Source: Hymenochaete sp. R1
Lineage: Eukaryota; Basidiomycota; Agaricomycetes; Hymenochaetales; Hymenochaetaceae
Length of the DNA: 64,000 bases
Assembly: GCA_019400425.1 (NCBI GenBank)
Contig: JAFREE010000126.1
Location: 1-64,000 of the forward strand
Reading direction: 5' to 3'
The first letter of the stretch is position 1. Each line of letters starts with the position of its first letter. Positions 9,575 through 21,975 of the stretch are shown one piece after another. The position numbers and the translations under genes are program-made. The notes beneath the pieces are model-generated. The model saw nothing but the letters and a program-made list of their open reading frames with translations. It was not told the DNA's origin and did no database searches.

Positions 9575-11420
9575 ATGACAGCATCCGACGTATGGTTATT
9601 CTCCTCCACGTCATCCAATTTTGCCTTTATGCAATTGCACGCGCGTTCAGACGTTATCAGAACGTGTTTGAGCTCAATGGCCATGGTGAAGATGATTCTT
9701 GTCCGATGGGTGGTTCTTGGTGAGCAATTTTCTTCGTCTTCGCCGCCTATTCGTGTCAACACTGAGCATGTTTTTGTCAGGGTAACGGACGATGGTAGCG
9801 CGATTTTGAAGGAGGTCGGGGTCGCTCATCCAGCCGCAAAGAACATGATGGAGCTCAGTAGGACGCAGGATGAAGTGTGGAAATGAAACAACGGGCGTCA
9901 TCGCTCTCGGTGCGGTGCATAAAACAGTATACGCATCTGCATCTTCTTCTCACATCCTTCTCACAGCCAGGGAATTCCTTGCTCAGCAATGCAGCCTCTG
10001 GAACGGTACCTGCATTCTGTCGCTCTCATTACCTGTGCTTAACAAAGCTAGGAAGGAAGCTCTCTCCGTACATCAGGCGAATCTTTTGATTGAGGGTACA
10101 GACAACGAAAAGATGCTGGCACTCATCGAAACCTCCATCGGTACCAAACTCATCGTTCGATGGGCCGAGCTTATGTACGAGCTAGTCCTCCAAGCCGTAC
10201 GGACGGTAGTGCAAAGTCACTGCGCGAACGACTGTGAACATTAAATGTTGTGCGCTCATGGTGAATATACTAGGTGGTGAGTCCAAAGAGTCACGCACAT
10301 TCAGCAGTATCATGCTGAAAAAAGGTTTCACCCATCCGAAATGCGCCGCCAAATTGAAATCAAAACCCCTCAAATCCTCAGCTGCCCGTTGGAATATATG
10401 TAGAGCGAATTGCAGACGAACATCGAAATTGCGCGCGAGTTGGACTGGTCTGGGGTGTTCGAGATTGAAGACGAGTAGATCAAAATGCTCTGTGTAAGAA
10501 CGATCGAGTTCAAGCTTGACCTGATCTCGTCTTCACCGAAAAGGACGACTCTGATCATGCTCAGCATTTCCTTGTACAAGCCAACATCACAGCGCACCGC
10601 TGCACTCGTAGGTCTCACAACGACCGCATTTTCCGCTCTATTGGCGCTACCATCGTCTCAAAGACCTGGAGGAGTCGGATGTTAGAACCAGATGCGCGCC
10701 CTTCAACATCGAGAAGATTGGTGATGAGTATTTCTCGTTCCTCATGGAGTACGAGAGCCCAAAGGCTTGCACAATCTTGCTCCCTGGTCTCTCCAAAGAC
10801 ATTAGCAACGTGTTTGGCAGCAATCTCGCTGGTACGATGCGAATGACAGTTGTTGGACTCGGCGGAAAGAAAATATGGGTGGTGACACGACATAAATGTT
10901 AATCACCGTTTTTTCATCAACCGCGCGAGCGAGCACCTTCACAAAACTTGACTTCCTCCCACTCCAGCACCTTGCACGTTGTCAAGCTGGACGGGACCGA
11001 GAAAGCGCCCCATTACGACTGCTAATCACGCGAGTACTCAAAGCAATGGCCAATCAATTCAACTTGCAGCGCACCAAAAGCAGCCATGTGCACAGCGCCA
11101 TGTCCATACCCAAGTCCAAGGGCTGACCACACAGACGGCCGTGGTCTTCGTTGCCTCAAGGTACAAGCAAAGCAACGCGCTGTTGGTGCACCATCAGAGC
11201 GCGCCTTTTTTTCGCTACCTAATTTGCTCGCAGTACTTCAAACCATGGCGCTCCAGTGTCAGACTATGGCATGCCTCCTGGTGAGTGTCGCTCGCGTGGA
11301 TGGGAATAACAGCGCTGGGTTTGAAGTTAGCCAGGACTGGTTGGGCGAAGGAATGGATGCTTTCGTGGGCGAAAGCTTGAAAATCAAGGTGCGTTGGCTA
11401 TCTTTTTGTCGGATTTCTTA
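9575..11420 (+). pseudogene. CCT3: CCT3-like (TCP-1 gamma) chaperonin, copy 1
   Basis: Pieces of the cytosolic chaperonin subunit CCT gamma occur in order: DVIRTCLSSMAMVKM near 9645 (apparently followed by an intron), then TDDGSAILKEVGVAHPAAKN and MMELSRTQDE (9785-9875), then a frameshift, TTGVI at about 9885, ETSIGTKLIVRWAELM near 10130, GGESKESRTFSSIMLKKGFT-like sequence at 10270, and KIGDEYFSF with SPKACTILLPGLSKD near 10715-10805. Intact CCT3 forms part of the TRiC ring that folds actin and tubulin. Here stops and frameshifts break it repeatedly and the last third is hard to follow, so it cannot encode a chaperonin. An intact CCT3 should exist elsewhere because the gene is essential. Confidence 0.82.
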
Positions 11421-11887
11421 ACTAACAAGTGACCTTGAAGATCGAGCGAGTCATTGGGAAAAGCCTGTCATTGTTCAACACAATCATCATTGTCCCTTGG
11501 CGTGTTTTGCTCACTGGAATCGGATGGCGAATGGGTATTGGATGTCCCTGTAGCATCAGTGGGGAACGGCCGAGGCGAACGAAAAAGACAAGTATCGGAG
11601 CTGGATGCATGCATGGCGGACGGAAGAAGACATGCGCGTTCCCATTTTTGTGTACTCTCAGAATGCTCCGTGTGCGCGAAGTCAAATGAAAAACGTCATT
11701 CTATTCTATAATATAAAGCGCGACAATTGCATATCTATGTCTACAGTCTGCGATTGAATAATGCATTCGAAAAGAAAAAGAAACAAGTTACTTCTGAAAG
11801 AGATACATTGTTGACTATTATCGACTACAAATTCATTTATTATACCTCATCACTATCATCCATCACAAAGTCCGACCCTTCGTCCTC

Positions 11888-13658
11888 TCATTCGTCAAGG
11901 TCAGCCTCCAAATCATGCGCCTCGCCCGTGTAGTAGTCCAATGCGCAAAGCAATCTACACACATCACTATCAATATACCATCCTAACAAATTCCGAAACA
12001 AAGTAAATAACATACCCTGTCCTTGAAGTCATCTCCGAGCTGTGTGTTGAACTCAAGATCCCACTTTAGCTCTTCAATGTCTTCATCCGAAACATTGAGT
12101 GCATCATCAGCAGGCCGTTGAGGCAAGTCGAAGGACTTGAAGAAGGACGTCTCATCTGAGGCGTGTTTGTTGACACGAGATGTCGGACGAGCTGCCTGCA
12201 AAAGCACCAGAGCAAGCACTTGAGTTAGTCGCCGCACCAGTACCAATATGCTATGTACTCACCAAGCGCCTCCACATTCTTTGTCAAGTCCTTTTCTGCA
12301 CTCTTCCACCTAATCGACGTTCCCTCAAAGCGCACAACAACCGTGTTCACAAGCCAGTCTAGCTCCTTCCTATAAACGTATGCTTTCTCCAACACATCGT
12401 TCTTGAACCACTCGATGGGCTCGCACACGAACAAGAGCTTTTGATTCGGCTCCCCTGCGCCAGCGCCACTCTGCTTGTGGTTGGGATCAGCGTCAAGATC
12501 GAGGGACGCATTTGCGAGTTTAGCAGCGAGGATCGAGTTGGGAGGGAGGGATGTCGTGGTGCCGGAAAGGTAGGAAACGACCGTCAACGAGGTGTCCGAG
12601 GACAGGCACACTTTGTAACGGACGAAAGAGTTAGCTCTTTATTCCAATCATTCCTTATTATAAAGAAAGAAAAAACACGTACTTGAGACTCATCAGTGCC
12701 TGCACGCCCGAGTAGTTCCTCAGCATGGTCAACCAAAACTCGTCCAACGGAACCACCTCCGTCGCAGCAGCTGTCTTCGTGTCCTTCACATCCGCTCCAA
12801 TCCCATCCACTGGGAAATCATCCAAAGCAGCTTGGAGCGCTGCGTAATGTTCCTCTGGGCGCGTAGCACCAACCTGAGCTTGAACATGTGCGCGGCCTGC
12901 TTCAAGTTCTTCAGAGCGAGGGCGAGTGGTTCCTGATACAATGGATGCGCGACTTTCGTACACAGCGGAGCAGAGTTTTCGAGGAACTACGGGAGAGGGT
13001 ATCAGCACGCGTACAAGCAAGAGACAACGATGTTCGCTCATGAAAGAAGAAAAAACGAACGGCAAAGGGACTTCGGGTGTACTAAAATGGCGAATAGACA
13101 GGAAAAAATCCCCCATCGTTCATCGTTCACAAACGAAAAAAAAGAACGGAAACGCACCTTCCTCTCAACCTCCAACGCCACCCTCCTCATCTCCATCACC
13201 AACTCTTCCTGCGCAGCCTGCACCCCAAGCAATGCCGTCAACGCCCTCCTCTCTCCAATCAGCAGCTCCGTACCCGGCACCCCCGTCTCCTCCTCCACCA
13301 GCCCACTCGCCTTCAAGTCCATCTCCATCTTCCCCTCCGCCCGCTCCACCTCCGCAATAGCCTTCAATCCCGTCCGCACAGCAGCCGCCAACGCTCCATT
13401 CGCTGCTGTTTCACCAACACCAGCGCCGATGAGTCCAGGTGTAGCGAATACGCTACTCCCTGGACTTCCCGCCCTCGATGCCCTCCTCGAGCTGGGTAAC
13501 GAGCCCAACCCAAGACGGCGCTTGACAGCCGTGCCATTCAGCAATCTCTGCTTGATGTGTGCGAGGGCTGGGGTGAGCGTGACGGCCGTGGTGTTTGCGG
13601 TCACGTTTGAGCCTGGAGTACTGGCAGCGACAGCGGAGGAAGGGCGGATGGCGATCAT
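11888..13658 (-). CDS. NAP-family histone chaperone
   Basis: Five exons on the minus strand: 13658-13154, 12986-12683, 12636-12263, 12191-12016 and from 11954. Family features in order are VYESRASIVSG, EEHYAALQAALDDFPV, DEFWLTMLRNYSGVQ, KLLFVCEPIEWFKNDVLEKA with YVYRKELDW, IRWKSAEKDLTK, DETSFFKSF, and LEFNTQLGDDFKDR. NAP proteins bind H2A-H2B or H3-H4 and act in chromatin assembly. The first intron is the least certain; I used 13153-12987 to keep phase. At the last intron the canonical GT..AG gives a frame that stops at 11913, whereas the conserved-looking ending (ALDYYTGEAHDLEADLDE, stop 11888) needs a one-base shift. It may thus be a slightly damaged gene. It faces the CCT3 remnant. The start at ATG 13658 is a choice. 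Confidence 0.7.
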
Positions 13659-13802
13659 GGAAGGGAGCGAGAAAAGGGTCGTTTGTGGTTGTGACGTCTT
13701 TTTTGAGACGAGACGTATTTGCGCGGTCGTCAAGTATGTTGGACAACTAATGCTGCAAAAGCACCATGCTAGTGCCCAGACGGCTCGTACATTGCCTGCA
13801 TC

Positions 13803-14131
13803 CCAGAACCAAGTCCTGGGTAGGACTGCATGTCGATCGCGCCCATGATGATGCTACCGCGCGAAGTTCATTTGAGGCATGCTTCGGACCTGTTATAGTC
13901 GCTGAACGCGTTGCTTAGGTTGTTCAAGACATTCCAGCTGAGGATCGGACCTGCAGACATCAGTCCTTCGAATGGCTGGTCTGAGGAAATGAGAATAGTA
14001 CCGGCTGGCTGCGGCTGCTGCATGTGCGCAAAATCGTCCTCGTCGCTATCGCTGCCCTCGGTCCATGCACGCGTGTCTCCCCCCCCCCTCCTACCTTCCA
14101 ACCCCCACCCACCTCCTCCAATCCCTTTCAT
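13803..14131 (-). pseudogene. Coding-like C-terminal remnant, unknown
   Basis: The minus strand reads TEGSDSDEDDFAHMQQPQPA, then ...SSDQPFEGLMSAGPILSWNV and so on to a stop at 13868. After a frame change it can be continued as ARGSIIMGAIDMQSYPGLGS to a stop near 13803. The composition looks like the disordered C-terminus of a nuclear protein, but I do not recognise the family. It is separated from the NAP gene by about 140 bp and may be a remnant of a third gene in this block. Confidence 0.3.
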
Positions 14132-14860
14132 CCCGCAGCCTGATGATCACCGAGAATACGGTAATCCGAGCAGGTCCTTCCAACCTTAGCAAGCCCACTC
14201 GCGCGCCATGCGGTGGTTATTTTCCCATTCCCAATGCGTCCAGGTGCGAGGGAGCGAGCGAGAGCAACATAAAAAAAAGAGTTTGACATGCGTGGGCGAC
14301 AGCGACGGCCGAGCTGTCGCCGTTGGTGGTGGTGGCTGTTGAAGAAAAGGGACGACACGCGCACAACCAACCCATTAATATTGGGTCGCGCGCCTACCCA
14401 CCGGTTACATAAAACCGGAGAACGCCGATGCATGCCGAAATACGCCGGATTTTGGCACCCATCGGCATTTCCCGGTTTCTTTCCTGTATGCCGTCCTCGT
14501 CGTCCTCGCCTTCTCACTCTCACTCGACGACCTAGACGCCGCCCTCAACACCGTCTGTGCCCTCCTCGCGCCAGAAGCAAAGCCCAAGCAGGAGTCTTTT
14601 GACGACCACGCTCTCGCTGTATGGTGCTTCTACCACATGCGCACAAGACATTTGCGCGCGCGACGGCTTCCAACGCACACAAGACACCGCGCGTGTGTGG
14701 GTAACCGAGACCCCACTCACCAGCGACGAGCGGAGGGATCACTGATCCCAACCCAAAAAAGGCGAGCGCGAACGCCAAACAATAGGAAAAGGTGTGCGCA
14801 CACACGCTCGGCTATGGAATGTGAGCTGGGTTTCAGACGAAAACAGTAGATGATGCCATC
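14132..14860. other. No gene recognised
   Basis: GC-rich sequence with poly-C and poly-A runs and an imperfect inverted motif around atgcatgccgaaatacgccg / ccatcggcatttccc near 14428-14472. Open frames overlap on all strands without known motifs. I see no gene. Confidence 0.4.
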
Positions 14861-17530
14861 AGGCCCAAAAGGTTCGCTGATAACGGTTCTTGACTCGATG
14901 AGTGGTTCTTGGTAACTAGTTTTGTCGTCTTCGTTGTCTTTCATCAGCCTGCACACGATTTTGACAGATAACAAAAGACGATAACGCAATTTGGATGGAG
15001 AAACAAAACTCATTGCCACAAAGAACCTGTATGAACTCGGCAGGACACAATTACGCATGTGGACATGGAATAACGGGCGTCACCATCACCATTCTTCGTG
15101 CGTGAAACAGTGCTTGCATTTATTTTCCCTTCTGGCATGTCTCAGCTAGGGAAACCTTCGCCCAGTCGATGAGCCTCTGTAATGGGAACTCCTTCACCAT
15201 CATCTTTGCATTCAACAAGGCTATGATGTCAGTACTCGCTGCCATCAGCCAACTCCCTTTCACCGTTGATGTATCGGACTGCAAAGAGATGCTGGCATTT
15301 ATCAAATTATCCATCAATTCCAAACTCATCTTCATTGACGTCGTCGAGGGCTACGATGACAGCCTCATCGCCGCAAGCGAGATCCTGTTCGGATTCATGT
15401 TCAAAATGTTTGCAGTGTATCGCATTCTTCACTACGCACATCCCTCGCACTCAAGCTGATCACCGCCAAGCCCGCCTCCACACTTGCATTTCCATTCCCG
15501 CTGCCATCTTCATACCCATTCCTCGCCGCCTCGTCGTCCTCACCTCCCTTTTTTTAACCACAACTTCGTCGTCCCCTTCGCTAGTAGCCGCTGAGAACAA
15601 TGATCTCGTTCCCCCGCGACGACATATTGTTCACCCTAAACACTGTCACTTCTAGCACACAGTAGCATCTACACCACTTCTGATTTTGGCACGACACTTA
15701 GGGCGAAACGAACTTCGTCTTGTGTGGGAACGTGGCCGCGTAGCGGATCGCTTTGGTGTAGGCAGCTTAGAGCTCGCTGCCCTCATCCTCGCCCGGGCTC
15801 AGGAAAACTTGCGGGACGTTGGCAGCAAGAGGTGTCCACGGGAAGCGAGAATGAGGGATACGATGGGGGTGAGCCGGGATGTAATGAAGGTAGACATGGA
15901 GCGTTGTCTGCGAAAGCTTGTTGAAGGATCTGAGGATAAGTGCGTGTCGGACCGATTCTAGGAAGATGCGGAAGAGCTAATGTCGTTGAGGCCAAAATTG
16001 AGGTAGAGATAACAGCAGAAGGAGTAGACGTCAAAGCCTTGCCTAATGCCTTTTTTTTTCGGAGCAGCAGCTGCTACTGCTTCTTTCCTTCGCTTTGTCG
16101 GGTCTCAGCTCATCAGTGCACAAAATGTCAGCCCATCCTTTCTCAATTATTGCCTGACACCTTCCGCTTCTTTCGTTACTTTCGTCACTGATTTACCTTT
16201 CAAGAGCACCCTTTGCTCGTCACACCCAGACCAAGACCGAGACTAGACGTTCCAAGGTCGCCTATCATACTACCACCACTATCCAACTTCGCGCTGGAGT
16301 AGTAAGAAGTGCCCGTAGCCGCTTTTTATCATCTTTAGCGTCAGCTTTGTGTCCTAGCACTGTTGCAAAGTCGGGTGCCGACAAGAACAGTTCGATGGTA
16401 CCTTTCGGCAAGTGTATGTGGATCAATGGCCTCCGTCTCTGGTCGGGAGAAAACAAGAAACCTAATAGTGCCTGAGGTTGGACCCACGAGTTTTACTCCA
16501 TTTCCAACGTGGCGAACATCCTCGCAACACTCATCGATCGTGCGAGATGCATGGCCAATAAAGGTGGATACAGGCAAGGAGGCAAAGTCGAACGTAAAGT
16601 CAAAAGGGTAGGGGAGGAAGAAGGACAAGAGCGAGAGGAAGACGGCGGCGCAAAGTCGCTCATAGTAACGGAGCTAAACGAATTATTAGAGGAACTCGAA
16701 CCCGAAATCGGGAAAGCTACTCCATTACCATTGGAAGGAAACCGACAAGACAGCTACCACCTTCGTAAGTTAGGTATTGCGGAAAAGAAGGGACGATTAT
16801 CATGTAGTATTCTCAGAGAGCAACGAGTTTTGCGGAAATAATTTTATAAATGTCGATCAACGTGATTCTGCGTCGACCGCGTGACACGACCTCCTCAAAC
16901 CCCTAGGCCTGCATTCCCCCCCACCTTCACACCATGTTCATCCTCAACGTGACTGAGAAAGAAGAGAATGCGTCAATGCGGAAAATGCAGGGTGCCAAAG
17001 CATCTCTTAACCCGCCGAAAGCAGCAACGCGCAACGTCCACGCTCAAATCCCGAGGTAGATTCCACAAGCGTTTCCGCTCTTCTTCGGCCTTTCAATGAA
17101 ATGATTACGCCGAGTGAAGTATCGTGGGTCTTGCATCGAAGAAAGAGTCCGTTTTATCGCTACCTAGCCAGCTCAGGGTGCCTCCAAATCAACGCATTTC
17201 TGTAGTAATTTACAATACTTCAAAATTGCTTTGCACTCTGGAACCTGTCTCTTGATTAGGAGCGTCGTCCATGGATAGGAATGACGGGGTTGAGATCTCA
17301 GGCTGTCAAGGCTAGCCGGGTGAAGGAAGAAAAGCTTTTGTAGACAAAAGGCTTGGGTATTGAGGCGAGTTCGCTATCTTTGTTCTCTGAGTATTTACAC
17401 TAACAGATGACTTCAAAGGTCGAGAGTGTCACTGGGAAGGGTCTACCCCAGGGCCGTCATTCAATACAACTCATTACTTCCATAAATAAGCTGATTCATA
17501 CGTTGACTCAGCTGCGCCTCACTCACTGGA
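14860..17530 (+). pseudogene. CCT3: CCT3-like chaperonin, copy 2, heavily decayed
   Basis: The block parallels the CCT3 copy at 9575-11420. AAKNLYELGRTQ at about 15008 corresponds to AAKNMMELSRTQ, ATAACGGGCGTCACC at 15070 corresponds to the TTGV region, and 15215-15340 encodes AFNKAMMSVLAAI...PFTVDVSDCKEM, then LAFIKLSINSKLIF, matching the CCT3 segment before the IGTKF motif. Similarity resumes at 16845-16900 and 17405-17525, which match 10890-10950 and 11420-11520. Between them (15660-16830) is sequence with no counterpart in copy 1, including a coding-like minus-strand stretch at 16265-16628 that I do not recognise. Frameshifts and stops exclude function. Confidence 0.65.
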
Positions 17531-20500
17531 AAGATAATGCAAAGTACTCTTTAAGTGCTTTTCATTGACTTTCGTGCCCTTTAACAGAATCAAAATATCC
17601 CAACCGCCACTAATGTTTGTGTATCCGACGCACCTAACAAACATCCCACGCTCGACATCAACAACGTTTCCGGGCCTCAAGGGTTCATTTGACTCTATTC
17701 AAATACTCATATCAGAGGTGGAAAATACAAGTATCCGCTATCACCATCCTCACACATGTCTTGAGGTAACGAATACTCGTCAACGGTAATGGCACCAAAT
17801 AGGACTCGGTTGAAGACTTTCTCAGTTACAGAGTCATCAATCGGCCTACCATACAGCGACAATCTAATATTTTCAGAATTGAGGTCAAGGTGGAGACCAT
17901 GGACAACTTTATGACGATTAAGAAGCTTTTCGAAGCCCCTATTCCGTCCATGTACTACTCTTCGGTGTCATACTTTAATCACACATCAATAAGGTACGGA
18001 TAGTCGTGCAACATCTCTCCGACCTGCACACCCTACTCGATTTGAATATACTCAAGCTCTGTAAAAATGGAACCCTCGCCTCTCGTAATGGATGTGTGCA
18101 TCTCCAAGTTATATCCGTCGGCTGTTCGTTTGTCGATGATATGAAACAAAATCTAACCACCCTTCAATCAAGCACTCATATGAGTCATATCACACCGACC
18201 ATTCCGTAGATGTGCTAATGTGTGCAGACAGGAGAAATTCTAGAAAAACAGAAAGATTTAAGTTAGCGAGTAAATGTTATTTGTGAAGTTAGATTTCCGA
18301 AATAGTGTGCAACACTCGAAAAAAGGACAACGAAGTAACACAAGCTGGGCACAACAGCCAAGTATAGAAAAAATAAAACAGAAAAAGGAGCAAGATATTA
18401 GAATCAGACTAAAGAGACGATTTAGATCTCATCCAACAATGTGGACACGGCGATAGAGGGGAAAACAGTAATTCCATACCTAATATGTATATGTACTCAC
18501 TGGCATATATGTATGTATACATCGAAGGTCCTTCGCTTCCTTGCTCTTCTTCCCTCACTCACTCAGTCCCCCATCTCCCACTCATCATCACCAATCATGA
18601 TGACAAAATCGACACCGTCCCAAATCACTCTACATCACCACTTTCCTCTTCGCTCACCATCTCTAAGTCCTGCAAGTAACACAGCACAACAAGCTACCTC
18701 TACATCTCCTCGAAGAACCTATCAACCTTCGCCATCTCATCCAACACAAAATCTTCCGGCTCCTTCGACAACACCGGATCCTCGTTCTCTTCTTTCAATA
18801 CATCATTAACTCCGTCTCCACATTCATGACTCAAGATCATGCGAAGAAGAAACAGGAAAGGGGGCGTAAATCTGGCTTGCCTGTCTTTGCACTTGTCCAC
18901 GAAGTCCCGAAGTTGGTGTCGCGCGGGATGTTATCTCTTGGTTGTGTGCCAGTGGCCAAGTGTGGGGCCCGGGGTAACTCCCTGGGTGGCCGACACAACC
19001 TCTAAGCCATTCCCTTTCCACCATTTGGTGAAGCTGAACGAAGGGTGAGAAGTAGGGAAAAAATCCCGATGGTGACGCGGATGCGTTCTACTTCTACTAG
19101 TCACTAAGAGAACGAGGGTGAATATGTTGGTACCACTCAAATTGACTCAATGCAGTAGTAACAACTCGGGAAAAGATAGCGGGCAGCATTTGGTATTCGA
19201 GCGTTCCCAATACTAGTTTTCCACATGCAAGAAGCACTGGCATGGGTGTGACCCTAGTCATTAAAATTATAAAGGCTCAAGCAAAAAAAACGCGCGAGAA
19301 ATCAAATATAGTTACAACTTACATCAATGATTGTACATTGCATAAGCTTCCCTAACGCCTTCGTGCCAGTGGATCAAGAATTGGGTATAGACAGCACGAG
19401 TCCAACTTCTTGTCAATATCACCCGTCGCATTTCGAGAACCACATATCCCGGCCGTGGTGCCAGCGGGCAACGAATATTCCTTCACATGCATCTGCCACC
19501 ATCACAAGCGTTGTCACCGTATGTCCCGGAATATACCACTGCATTTCGTCGTTGACCAACTTGACCCAGACTTGAGAAGTCTCAAAAAGACTTCAACCAG
19601 AGGTCCAGAGTGTCAAGTACGGAAGGAGAGCTTCATACAGAGCTACTTGAGACACTGAAGAGCCCCATGTCCCATGCGTAGATGTGGATCGTTGAAGGCA
19701 TTCCTGATGGGTGCGATGACATTCCCTAGCACTGCTGCAATCACACATATGCCACCTACAGCTTCAGCATTCGAGACAACAGCCACGGGTCGACCGTATT
19801 GGGACCTCCAGTCAAATGAAGCAAGCATGTCTTGCATGTAAGTGAAGGCTGGGTAAACAATGAATTGACTAGCAAAGGCGCATAAATGCCGATCCCAGGC
19901 TATGAAGTCACCTGTAGTAGGATATGCATTATATTGTTTATGTTTATGAGGGCAGGCACTACTTCTGAAAGTACAACGATACGTTCAATGCAAGCGCTCA
20001 CAGGTGATGGAGGCCAGATATCTTTGCGTCAAGCGAGCGAAAGCCTAGGCTCTGTTCAGCGCTCGCGCTTTACTAAGGATGTCGATTAGTTACAACTTAC
20101 AAGGTTGTTCTTGCAGTTGCCAGTTGGTCGGATAATCATAGGGGTTGCCCCTGAACTATGTGATTTCTCGTTGATAGCAATAGTAGGCAGGCACAATCCG
20201 AGTCGATTTGAGAATCACTGGAGCTTGCGCTTGCTCGTTTCAGACGCGCTGTGAGACTTTCGTCGCCATCAGGCATAACTGAAAAAAGGCGTCTGCCGTT
20301 ATTCCATGTTTGTGCATACCATTGGAAGACTCGTTTCCGAGATTCTAAACATCCATACCCACTGTTTGTCATTCGGCGTACAGAGCTTATCTAGCAACTA
20401 TGAATTCCCCAAAAGTCGTTTTCCACCAATTGAGATAGCGTCGAGTCATCGAATGACATAAGTGCGTGCATCGCAAGAGAAGAATAGGTAAAGCACACCT

Positions 20501-20750
20501 TAGATACTTCATCCAGCTTTCCTCGATCCTTCGATGAATGTAACAGTCACATCTAACGGCCTTTCGCTGCTCAGAAGTGTTGCTACGATCGCAGCAAACA
20601 TTTCTTATTTGCGAGAGAAACGTGCTTAATGCACAGTTCGAGAAATGACACAGTGCCAGTTCATGGTGGGCATAAGAAAACAAGGAGCTCAAGTGCGTTC
20701 CAAGCCAGCACAAGTCGAACAAAGAAACCATCACAATGAACAGATGATAT
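17531..20750. other. Unassigned sequence within the duplicated block
   Basis: Several short open frames exist on both strands (for example plus 18006-18209 and minus 18700-18900, the latter acidic with EENEDPVLSKEPEDFVLDEM). None carries a known motif or a convincing exon chain. I see no gene I can support. Confidence 0.35.
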
Positions 20751-20754
20751 TCTG

Positions 20755-21975
20755 TTCTAATGACAAAGTCCGACAATTGTGCATCTGAGTCTGAAATTCG
20801 TGATTGATACATGCATGCGAAGACAGAGAAAACGTTACCATTCTATAAAAGGTTCATTCTGGATGAGGTTCACTATTGGCTAACATTGACCACGAATCCA
20901 TCTATTGAGCGTTATCACTATCACCCATATCAAAATCCGACCCACCATCCTCCCACCCGCACGCCTCGCCTGTGTAAGAATCCAATGTACGAAGGACCAG
21001 CCACATGGTACCTCATTAACACACGATTGAAATAGGGGAATTTTTTTCAAAAAACGCACTCTGTCTTTTAAATTGTCACTGAGCTTTGTCGAACTCTAGG
21101 TCACGGGTCCTTTGAACTCTTCATTTGAGACATCGCGTGCATTGGTAATGAGACATTGAGGCAGTCGGAGAACTTGAATGACTCCACATCTGACGCATAC
21201 TTCACGACATGGGATATGGGACTAGTTGCGTGCGTGCGTGCAGTAGTGAATAATCAGGTCAGCTTCCGAAGCCACATGTGAGCAAGTAGCTCACTTATCC
21301 AACACCTCCGCCTTTTTTTGTCAAACCTCTCTGTGCCCTTTCATCTCATCCACGCCCTTAAAAGCACCTAATAGCTGTGTTCCCAAGCCTGTGCAGACCC
21401 TTCCCGTACAGATACGTTTTCTTCAACACCTCGTTTTGGAACCAGTAATTCGACTCGAACACAAATGAGAGCTTGAACTCTGGCTCTCTTGTGCCAACGC
21501 CATTATGGTTGTGAGTGAAATTGACGTTGACGTAGAGCGACGTGTTGTTGAGTCTCGCAGTGACGCCCAGAATGCGGCATAAAAAGGTCTTGTTGTCGGA
21601 AAGGTGGGATAGGTGGAAGGGTGTCTGACGTCAGATACTTCCCGGCAACGTACGGAATCAGATCTCCGATCCAATCATTTACTATTTAAAAGAAAACTCA
21701 CTTGGGAACCATCAATACCCTCAAGCTTGCGTGGCTCCCCAACACAACCAACCAAAACGCGTCCATCGGCACTGATTTCGTTCCGGCAGTTGCCTGCGCA
21801 TCCTTGAAACCTGTGCAACCCCACCCGTTGGAGATTATCCAAAGCTACCCTAAGCACTATGTAACGCCCATCAGGATATGTGGTAGCAGCGTGTTTCAAG
21901 TGCTCGCGGTCGAGCGTTTCCGGGCCACTCTCGTCATCGGTCGCCCTTACTGGAGCCATCACCTAACTGACCGAT
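20755..21975 (-). pseudogene. NAP-family histone chaperone, copy 2, decayed
   Basis: Downstream flank 20755-21000 aligns with 11700-11950 (both have ...ccgacaattg...catc..., gcctcgcc and tgtaagaatccaatg-like words). Within the block the minus strand retains a counterpart of the LRN/EEHYAAL exon, but in a shifted frame (minus 21675-21962 reads ATTYPDGRYIVLRVALDNLQ), and of the EPIEWFKND exon near 21420-21520. No continuous frame can be assembled. This is the broken partner of the NAP gene at 11888-13658. Confidence 0.6.

Noticed and set aside
13030..13848. 272-codon plus-strand open frame
   Set aside because: It is antisense to the first exon of the NAP gene, has no motif, and its composition mirrors the GC-rich Ala/Ser coding strand.
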